The notes under the pieces were generated by a model. The model saw nothing but the letters and a program-made list of their open reading frames with translations, was not told the DNA's origin and searched no databases. This document shows, piece after piece, positions 7,380 through 12,116 of a DNA stretch of 12,116 nt. The translations under genes and the position numbers were made by a program. Numbering within the stretch: position 1 is the first letter of the stretch; every line of letters starts with the position of its first letter. Origin of the DNA: JBHHZI01 sp046757965 (GTDB lineage Bacteria > Acidobacteriota > Polarisedimenticolia > SMYD01); contig JBHHZI010000101.1 of NCBI GenBank assembly GCA_046757965.1, positions 1-12,116 on the forward strand, read 5' to 3'.

Positions 7380-8428
7380 ATCTGACTCGCGCCGCGGCAC
7401 TCGCCGTCATGCTGCCGGTCACCATGGGATGCGGCAACCCGGATCGGGAGATGAATCCGACCGCACCCGGCGGCGCCACCCGGCCGATCGCAGCGGCATC
7501 GACCGGCCCGGCCACCCGGCCCTCGGACCAGACACGCCCGGGTGCCAGCGGCGGAGATGACGTCTATCGCCTGCTCACCGCCTGGGGAGACAGCGGCTCC
7601 GGACCGGGGCAATTCCACGGTCCGCAGGGTCTGACGGTCAGCCCGGACGGCGAGATCTTCGTGGCCGACGCCGGTAACTGCCGGATCCAGGTCTTCGGCA
7701 GCTCCGGGACCTTCCTGCGCCAGTGGGGCCATTGCGGCGATGAACCCGGTGCCCTGCGCAAACCGATGGACGTCGCGCTCCTGCCGGGTGGCGATGTCGT
7801 GGTTGTCGACTTCATCCTGGACCGCGTCTCCATCTTCGGCCGTGCCGGCCGTCTGGTCCGCCTCTTCGGCACCAGCGGTGAGAAACCGGGGCAGCTCGAC
7901 GCTCCGGTCGGGGTCGCGGTGTCGGGCGACGGGGACATCTACGTGAGTGAGTTCTACGGCAACCGGGTGCAGTCGTTCAGCCCGAACGGCACCGCCAGGG
8001 GCCAGATAGGTCAGGCCGGCGACGGCCCGGGCGGCCTGCACTATCCCGCCAAGCTGACCTTCGGACCCGGGGGTGACCTGTTCATCGCCGACGCGCATCA
8101 CGGCAGGCTGCAGCGCTTCGAGCGCGACGGGCGGTACGTGGCCGCCTGGGGATCTCCCGGGACGTGGTTCGGCCAGTTCCAGGATCCGACCGATCTCGTG
8201 GTCGATCGGGACGGCAACATGCATGTGGCCGACAGTGGCAACTTTCGTGTCCAGTGGCTGGCACCCGACGGTACCTACAGAGGAGAATGGCGACTCGACC
8301 ATCCTTCCGGCCCGGTCTTCCAGTCCCCCCAGGCGGTCGCGATGGATGGCCACAAGCACCTCTACGTGAGCGACGCCGCCGTCGATCGCATCGTCAAGCT
8401 CGAGGTCCTCACCAGGAGAACAGAATGA
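7367..8428 (+). CDS. NHL-repeat six-bladed propeller lipoprotein
   Basis: The protein has 353 residues. The start is ATG 7367, overlapping the upstream gene by 13 bases; a much longer open frame upstream lies antisense in character to the barrel gene and has no homology. The signal peptide MALLNLTRAAALAVMLPVTMGC ends in Cys22 in a plausible but imperfect lipobox. A low-complexity linker (23-62) leads to about six NHL units (64-348), each of the form GxGPGQFxxPxGLxVxxDGxIFVADxxNxRIQVF. Clear examples are at 77-110, 125-157, 172-204, 219-251, 266-298 and 317-346. NHL propellers serve as interaction or ligand-binding scaffolds, and no catalytic motif is evident. It is translationally coupled to the HMA selenoprotein by an ATGA overlap at 8425-8428, which suggests the two proteins act together in the periplasm. 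Confidence 0.87.
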   Translation: MALLNLTRAAALAVMLPVTMGCGNPDREMNPTAPGGATRPIAAASTGPATRPSDQTRPGASGGDDVYRLLTAWGDSGSGPGQFHGPQGLTVSPDGEIFVADAGNCRIQVFGSSGTFLRQWGHCGDEPGALRKPMDVALLPGGDVVVVDFILDRVSIFGRAGRLVRLFGTSGEKPGQLDAPVGVAVSGDGDIYVSEFYGNRVQSFSPNGTARGQIGQAGDGPGGLHYPAKLTFGPGGDLFIADAHHGRLQRFERDGRYVAAWGSPGTWFGQFQDPTDLVVDRDGNMHVADSGNFRVQWLAPDGTYRGEWRLDHPSGPVFQSPQAVAMDGHKHLYVSDAAVDRIVKLEVLTRRTE

Positions 8429-8991
8429 TCCGTTCCTTCGTCCGGCGATTTCAGCCCGCGGCCTGCGCCGCACTGCTGGCGGTGGCATCATTTTCCGGCG
8501 TGCTCGCAGCGGTCGAGAGCGCCCGGGTGACCATCGATGGCATGACCTGACCGCTCTGAACCTACGGGGCCGAGAAGGCCCTTCGACGCCTGGATGGCGT
8601 CGGTGAGATCCAGGTCAGCTTGCAGAAAGGCGAGGCCATCGTCCTGCCCCGCCCCGGGATGTCCTTCGACCCCGGGGCCATTCCCCGCGCCATCCGCCGG
8701 GCCGGTTTCACGCCGCGCTCGCTCGATGTCACCGCCGCAGGCAGGCTGGTAGCGGTCACTCCCGACCCTCCGGCCGGCTCTACCGCACGACTCGTCCTGG
8801 AGATGGAAGGACCCGTTCCCCGCCTGCTCCTTCGCGTCAGCGATGAGGACCTGCTGGCAGCGCTGACGGCCCGGGCCGCGAGCAACGTCCGCATCCGTAT
8901 CACCGGAAAGTTCGACCCGCCCGCCGGCAAGGCACCGGCCGTCGTCACGGTCAGGGAGTGGGAGATCGTCGCGCCGGACGGTCCCGGCTGA
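8425..8991 (+). CDS. Exported HMA-domain selenoprotein with UxxU motif (two in-frame TGA read as Sec)
   Basis: Start ATG 8425 overlaps the NHL stop (ATGA), with AGGAG at 8414-8418. The reading gives 188 residues if TGA at 8548-8550 and 8557-8559 are both decoded as selenocysteine (residues 42 and 45). Residues 1-29 form a signal peptide (ALLAVASFSGVLA). The HMA fold follows: VTIDGMT-U-PL-U, then TYGAEKALRRLDGVGEIQVSLQKGEAIV and GAIPRAIRRAGF. In ordinary HMA proteins the motif is GMTCxxC, so both TGAs occupy the cysteine positions exactly, and homology continues past them without frameshift. Two hairpins suited to act as SECIS elements follow. Residues 100-188 form a second, beta-rich domain (ARLVLEMEG, VRIRITGKFDPP, VTVREWEIV) that I do not recognise; an OB-like fold is a guess. 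The likely role is binding a soft metal (Hg, Cu, Ag) or a redox function in the periplasm. Read conventionally, the gene would appear as a 41-residue stub plus a headless frame from 8620. Confidence 0.85.
8567..8581 (+). promoter_or_regulatory. Candidate SECIS hairpin 1
   Basis: GGGCC (8567-8571) pairs perfectly with GGCCC (8577-8581) around the loop GAGAA, and a G.U pair (8566/8582) may extend it. The loop opens with G, as bacterial SECIS elements require, and starts 21 bases after the first TGA, within the usual spacing of about 16-37. It is 12 bases after the second TGA, which is too close, so it best serves Sec42. Short GC stems are common in this genome, so the evidence is positional. 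Confidence 0.5.
8583..8603 (+). promoter_or_regulatory. Candidate SECIS hairpin 2
   Basis: CGACGCC (8584-8590) pairs perfectly with GGCGTCG (8596-8602) around loop TGGAT, and T8583/G8603 can add a wobble pair. The loop has G at its second position and starts 31 bases after the second TGA, inside the bacterial SECIS range. It is 40 bases after the first TGA, slightly out of range. It therefore best serves Sec45, and together with hairpin 1 gives one element per TGA. Confidence 0.55.
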
Positions 8992-11410
8992 GTCGTGCCG
9001 TGGCGCCGGCGAGCGGGAAGAAACTCTCCAGGATCCGGTCGGTGCGTGAACGCCAGCTCGCCCAGCCGTGGGAGTCCAGCACCTCGCCACCCACGAACGT
9101 GTAGCCGGCCTCCGTCAGCGCCGCGGCCAGTCGCATCCCGTCGTTGCGAAGATCCCGATCCTCATCGACACTGCGGCTCTCGTACCGATTCCAGTCCAGG
9201 TAGAACTGCACGGGGCGTGTGGGCCGAGATCGGATCAGCTTCATCAGGGCCGGCTCGGTCCCCAGGCCGAGAAAAATGCTCTGGATCGCCACCTTGCCGA
9301 AGGTCTCGGGATAACGCAGCGCCACGTAGGCGGCAGTGAGGCCGAAGCCCCCGGTCCCCATGACGGCGCGCGCCCCGGCGCGGTCGTCGAGCCGGAACCG
9401 TGCATCGAGGAACGGGACGAGTTCTGTTGCCAGCATCCGCGCATACGGCACCGTCGCGCTGCCGCCGGCCTCGAGCCACCACTCGTTCCGGGGAGCCACC
9501 ACCGCCACGACCAGAGGCTCGACCCGTGTGCCGACGAGATTGTCGAGGGCTCGATCGAGCAATCCCTTGTCCAGCCAGTCCATCCCGTGCACGACCAAGA
9601 GCGGATAGGTCTGCGCACTGTCGGCGTAGCCCGGCGGCAGCCAGACGGCGACCTTCCGGGTATCCCCCAGCGACGGACTGGTGAATTCCATTGTCCGGAC
9701 CTCTCCCCCGGGCCTTGCTGGATCGGCCGCCAGGAAGGCGGGTGCCTCGTCACCCGGCAGCCGGACCTCCGACCACTGGGTGTCGTCGAACCGGGCGGGC
9801 ACCTGCACGGGATTCCTGGGATCGACGACCCGGTCATCGAAGTTGACGTTGAACCGGTATTCCCAGCGTGTCCCGGGGGGGAGGCGATAAGAGCGAAAGA
9901 AGAGGTCCGTGCCGGGCACCCGGCGCATGGCGTCGGCCACTCCATCGTCGAGCATGCTGCCGGAGATGGCAATATCCTCCACGTCCCCGTCATAGAGGAA
10001 GTGCACCCACGGGGCCTCGACGATCGGAAATCTCTCGTGCTCGGCAAGAAAGGCGGATACCAGGCCCTGCTTGTCATCGGCCGCCTCGACCTTCTCGACA
10101 AACCGGGCGAAGGCGGTTCCCGCCGGGGCTTCGGGGAGGCCCGCCGCCACCCGACGGGGAGAGAACGCCGACGCCTTGCCGGGAATGATGCTCACCGCGG
10201 CAAGTTCCTTGCCGTTCCGGAGCAGGACCTTCCCGGCGGCGAAGCTCGGCCAGGTCAGTCCGGTGCCCTCGAGAACGTGCAGGCGCGCGGTCTCGCGGTA
10301 CCCTTCCGGCGTGGCATCGGCGAGCACCACATCGCCCTGGGCAGCGGCAATCACCAGATGGCCATCCACCAGGACGAGCCCCCGTCCCCCGGGTGGACGG
10401 GACTTCCAGACCCGCTTGCCGGTGGCGGCGTCGACACAGACCAGGAACTGCGCCTTGAAACCGTAGAGGTGGCCGTCATGGAGCACCGGCAGCGCGTAGG
10501 TGTTCCCCAGCTCGCGGCTCCGGTAGATCTCGTGCACCGTGAGACCGCCGGCTTCACCCGCGCCACTCACTTCGAAGACGGCAGCCGCCCCGCCGATGAA
10601 GATCAGGAACCGGTCCTCACCGGCGGGCATGGCGCTCGAACTGCCGACCCACTCGTTCTCGTCGAGGACGTGTGCGAACAGCCGGACACCGGTGGATGGC
10701 GCGAAGCCCTCGATGGCGTGCCCGCTGGCCACCACGACCACCCGTTCGCCGGCCAGGGTGAGCACCGCCGGAGACTGGTACTCGACGCGGCCATCACCCA
10801 CCGACCACCGGGTGACCCCGCTGGCCGCATCCAGCCCGCTGAGCGAGCGGCCGTCCGGCCCGCCGGTCTGCAGGATCAGCATGCCCTCCTCGACCACCGG
10901 TGAGGTGGTGAACCCGTAGTCCGGTTCCCTCGCATCGAAGTCAGCCGGGAGATTCCGGGTCCAGCGGAGCGTGCCATCCGCCAGGTCCACGCTGCAGAGC
11001 ACACCGGTGGGGCCCAGACCGATCACCCGTCCCGCATGGATCACCGGCGTGCTGATCGGACCATCCGCCGAGCCGTCATGCCCCGTGTATGTCGGCGCGA
11101 GCCGATACCGCCACACCTCCCGGCCCGTCCGCAGGTCCGCGGCAATGAGCCAGTCATCGGTTCCATCGGAATACAGCGTGACGGCCCGCCCGTCCGCCAC
11201 CGCAACACCCGAATAGCCGGGGCCGAGCGGCAGCCGCCAGGCCAGAGAGAGGTCCGCCGACCCGCGCGCGAACAGTTCCGTGCCGGCGACCGCGCCGTCG
11301 AACCGGGGACCGCGCAGATGGGGCCAGTCCGCGGCGGCCGCCCGGCCGCCGGCCGCCAGTCCTCCACAGGCAAGAGCAGACACGATGACGACGACGCCGG
11401 GAACACGCAT
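8951..11410 (-). CDS. Exported PQQ-like beta-propeller / esterase-like fusion protein, nucleophile Ser missing
   Basis: The protein has 819 residues. Start ATG 11410-11408 has GAGGAG six bases upstream; an ATG two codons earlier directly abuts that site and is less likely. A signal peptide (1-27) is followed by DWPHLRGPRFDG (28-39), the classic opening of PQQ-type propellers, and repeated blades to about 410 (DLRTGREVWRY, DLADGTLRWTR, DAASGVTRWS, DAATGKRVWKS). Residues 465-540 (VHFLYDGDVEDIAISGSM, YRLPPGTRWEYRFNV) resemble the E-set/CBM48-like domain placed before enterochelin-esterase-type hydrolases. Residues 575-800 are an esterase-D-like alpha/beta hydrolase (VAVWLPPGY, YPLLVVHGMDW, ALRYPETFG, DSHGWASWRSR with His781). 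The expected GxSxGG elbow reads GTGGFG (685-690), with Gly687 where Ser should be, so hydrolysis is doubtful. It may be a binding protein. Its last 41 bases overlap the selenoprotein gene tail-to-tail. Confidence 0.85.
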   Translation of the reverse strand: MRVPGVVVIVSALACGGLAAGGRAAAADWPHLRGPRFDGAVAGTELFARGSADLSLAWRLPLGPGYSGVAVADGRAVTLYSDGTDDWLIAADLRTGREVWRYRLAPTYTGHDGSADGPISTPVIHAGRVIGLGPTGVLCSVDLADGTLRWTRNLPADFDAREPDYGFTTSPVVEEGMLILQTGGPDGRSLSGLDAASGVTRWSVGDGRVEYQSPAVLTLAGERVVVVASGHAIEGFAPSTGVRLFAHVLDENEWVGSSSAMPAGEDRFLIFIGGAAAVFEVSGAGEAGGLTVHEIYRSRELGNTYALPVLHDGHLYGFKAQFLVCVDAATGKRVWKSRPPGGRGLVLVDGHLVIAAAQGDVVLADATPEGYRETARLHVLEGTGLTWPSFAAGKVLLRNGKELAAVSIIPGKASAFSPRRVAAGLPEAPAGTAFARFVEKVEAADDKQGLVSAFLAEHERFPIVEAPWVHFLYDGDVEDIAISGSMLDDGVADAMRRVPGTDLFFRSYRLPPGTRWEYRFNVNFDDRVVDPRNPVQVPARFDDTQWSEVRLPGDEAPAFLAADPARPGGEVRTMEFTSPSLGDTRKVAVWLPPGYADSAQTYPLLVVHGMDWLDKGLLDRALDNLVGTRVEPLVVAVVAPRNEWWLEAGGSATVPYARMLATELVPFLDARFRLDDRAGARAVMGTGGFGLTAAYVALRYPETFGKVAIQSIFLGLGTEPALMKLIRSRPTRPVQFYLDWNRYESRSVDEDRDLRNDGMRLAAALTEAGYTFVGGEVLDSHGWASWRSRTDRILESFFPLAGATARLSRDRPARRSPTP

Positions 11411-11444
11411 GGACATCTCCTCGGGGAACGGAAACGGGAAAATG

Positions 11445-11473
11445 ATTATACGAACGGAGCCGGGCCGGGCCAA
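11445..11473 (-). promoter_or_regulatory. Sigma70-type promoter of the propeller/esterase gene
   Basis: On the minus strand TTGGCC (11473-11468) is separated by exactly 17 bases from a perfect TATAAT (11450-11445). Transcription should begin near 11438, leaving a leader of about 28 bases with GAGGAG before the ATG at 11410. In such GC-rich DNA a perfect -10 box with ideal spacing is unlikely by chance. It is the best promoter in the window. Confidence 0.6.
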
Positions 11474-11486
11474 GCCACCGGCCCGT

Positions 11487-11510
11487 GCCCGCCGCCGCCG
11501 GGCGGCGGGC
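11487..11510. repeat. Perfect 10-bp inverted repeat with 4-base loop
   Basis: GCCCGCCGCC (11487-11496) and GGCGGCGGGC (11501-11510) are exact reverse complements around GCCG. The element lies in the 227-base divergent gap, 13 bases upstream of the -35 box of the propeller/esterase gene. It could be a regulator site or a transcription-blocking hairpin. No T-run follows on either strand, so it is not a standard intrinsic terminator. Simple GC-repeat composition may also explain it. Confidence 0.5.
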
Positions 11511-11637
11511 GGACAGACCACCCTGGTAAGATGACGAGACAGGACATGGCCACACGGGCCGGCCTCACAGGCGAACACCAGGCGACGGGCCTTGGACTGC
11601 CTGTCTGGCCCGCCGGGCACTTCAGGAATCGCCCGCA

Positions 11638-12116
11638 ATGAGTTCTGAACACAGGCAAGAAGACCGTCAGTTCCTTGCCCGATGGGTGCGTGACACTTGT
11701 TTCGGCTGGCTGGTCGGGCTCGTCGTCATCATCGTCGCGGGAATCGGCGGAGACCTGATCGGCGCGGGGGAGGCAGACTCTCAGTTCATCATCGGGCTCG
11801 GCATGGGGGCGGGCGTCGGATACGCGCAGGGCCGCGTCGTGAAGTGTTGGCTCGGCGCCGCCAGGGACTGGACGTGGACGTCGGTCATCGGGATCGGACT
11901 GCCATTCGTGGTCTTCGACTTTGCCGGTGCAATCTGGAGCAGGTTGCCCGACGTCCCGCGGCTTGAACTCGAAGTTGCGATCAGCGGACTGCTTGTCGGT
12001 GCTTTGCAGCGGCGTGTCCTGTCTCTGCACTCCAGCAGAGCCAACTGGTGGGTTCCAGCCTGTGTCGCAGGTTGGACCCTGGCGGCGGCCACTGCCGCCA
12101 GCGGTTCGCTTCTTGA
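11638..12116 (+). CDS. Membrane protein with internal 60-residue repeat, 3' end missing
   Basis: The frame runs from ATG 11638 off the right edge (159 complete codons, no stop). AGGA at 11624-11627 is a modest ribosome site. A short charged N-terminus (1-19) is followed by a hydrophobic segment (21-42, WLVGLVVIIVAGIGG), and further hydrophobic stretches lie at about 50-62, 82-100, 113-123 and 137-157. Two stretches match at an offset of exactly 60 residues: G57..VGYAQGRVV, W78..G85 and G117..VGALQRRVL, W138..G145. This Gly-x-x-x-Gly, Gln-x-x-Val-Leu, Trp pattern suggests duplicated membrane hairpins. I recognise no named family and assign no function. GC is about 64 % by hand count, somewhat below the neighbours. 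Confidence 0.72.
   Translation, partial: MSSEHRQEDRQFLARWVRDTCFGWLVGLVVIIVAGIGGDLIGAGEADSQFIIGLGMGAGVGYAQGRVVKCWLGAARDWTWTSVIGIGLPFVVFDFAGAIWSRLPDVPRLELEVAISGLLVGALQRRVLSLHSSRANWWVPACVAGWTLAAATAASGSLL

Noticed and set aside
8425..8550. Reading the HMA gene as a 41-residue peptide plus a separate downstream gene starting at 8620
   Set aside because: The HMA homology runs through both TGA codons in one frame, and a start at 8620 would discard the metal site and lacks a good ribosome site.
9068..10903. 611-residue open frame on the plus strand
   Set aside because: It is antisense to the propeller/esterase gene and compositionally biased.
11531..11641. 36-codon frame ending in an ATGA overlap with the right-edge gene
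   Set aside because: It has no clear ribosome site and no recognisable sequence. It could be a leader peptide, but the ATGA overlap alone is weak evidence.
1..12116. CRISPR arrays, tRNA or rRNA genes, insertion sequences, phage genes
   Set aside because: I saw no spaced direct repeats, RNA-gene signatures, transposase or integrase motifs, or terminal inverted repeats.

Overview
The window is about 12.1 kb of GC-rich DNA (about 70 % in rows I counted by hand) from a Gram-negative bacterium. Outer-membrane, lipoprotein, Tat-exported and LptC-like products all point to a double membrane. GTG and TTG starts, tight start/stop overlaps and GGAGG-type ribosome binding sites are common. The lineage cannot be fixed from this sequence. 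An uncultivated Acidobacteriota-like or similar high-GC phylum is a guess. If the selenoprotein call is right, the organism must also carry selA, selB, selD and tRNA-Sec elsewhere.

Left part (1-3638, + strand): the 3' end of a TlpA/ResA-type thioredoxin, then a GT-C-like polytopic membrane protein (PTPS_related type), then a fusion of a family-2 glycosyltransferase with a SAM-dependent methyltransferase. The three are translationally coupled (TAGTG and TTGA overlaps). The last two fit a polyprenyl-phosphate-sugar route: the GT2 half charges the lipid carrier in the cytoplasm and the GT-C protein uses it on the periplasmic side.

Middle-left (3643-6224, - strand): a solitary LptC-like anchored periplasmic protein with its own promoter, and upstream of it a Tat-exported amidase-signature enzyme with an intact Lys-Ser-Ser triad.

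Middle (6417-8991, + strand): a compact operon of an outer-membrane beta-barrel protein, an NHL-repeat propeller lipoprotein and an exported heavy-metal-associated (HMA) domain protein. The third gene is the highlight. Two in-frame TGA codons stand exactly where the two cysteines of the HMA metal site GMTCxxC belong, the frame continues for 143 more codons with clear HMA homology, and two hairpins of bacterial SECIS type follow. I read it as a di-selenocysteine (UxxU) metal-binding selenoprotein that a routine gene caller would break or truncate.

Right part: on the - strand (8951-11410) a large exported protein joins a PQQ-type beta-propeller to an esterase-like domain whose nucleophile serine is replaced. 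It overlaps the selenoprotein gene tail-to-tail by 41 bp and has a near-consensus sigma70-type promoter. At the right edge a diverging, incomplete gene encodes a membrane protein with an internal 60-residue repeat. No gene-free stretch exceeds 300 bases.
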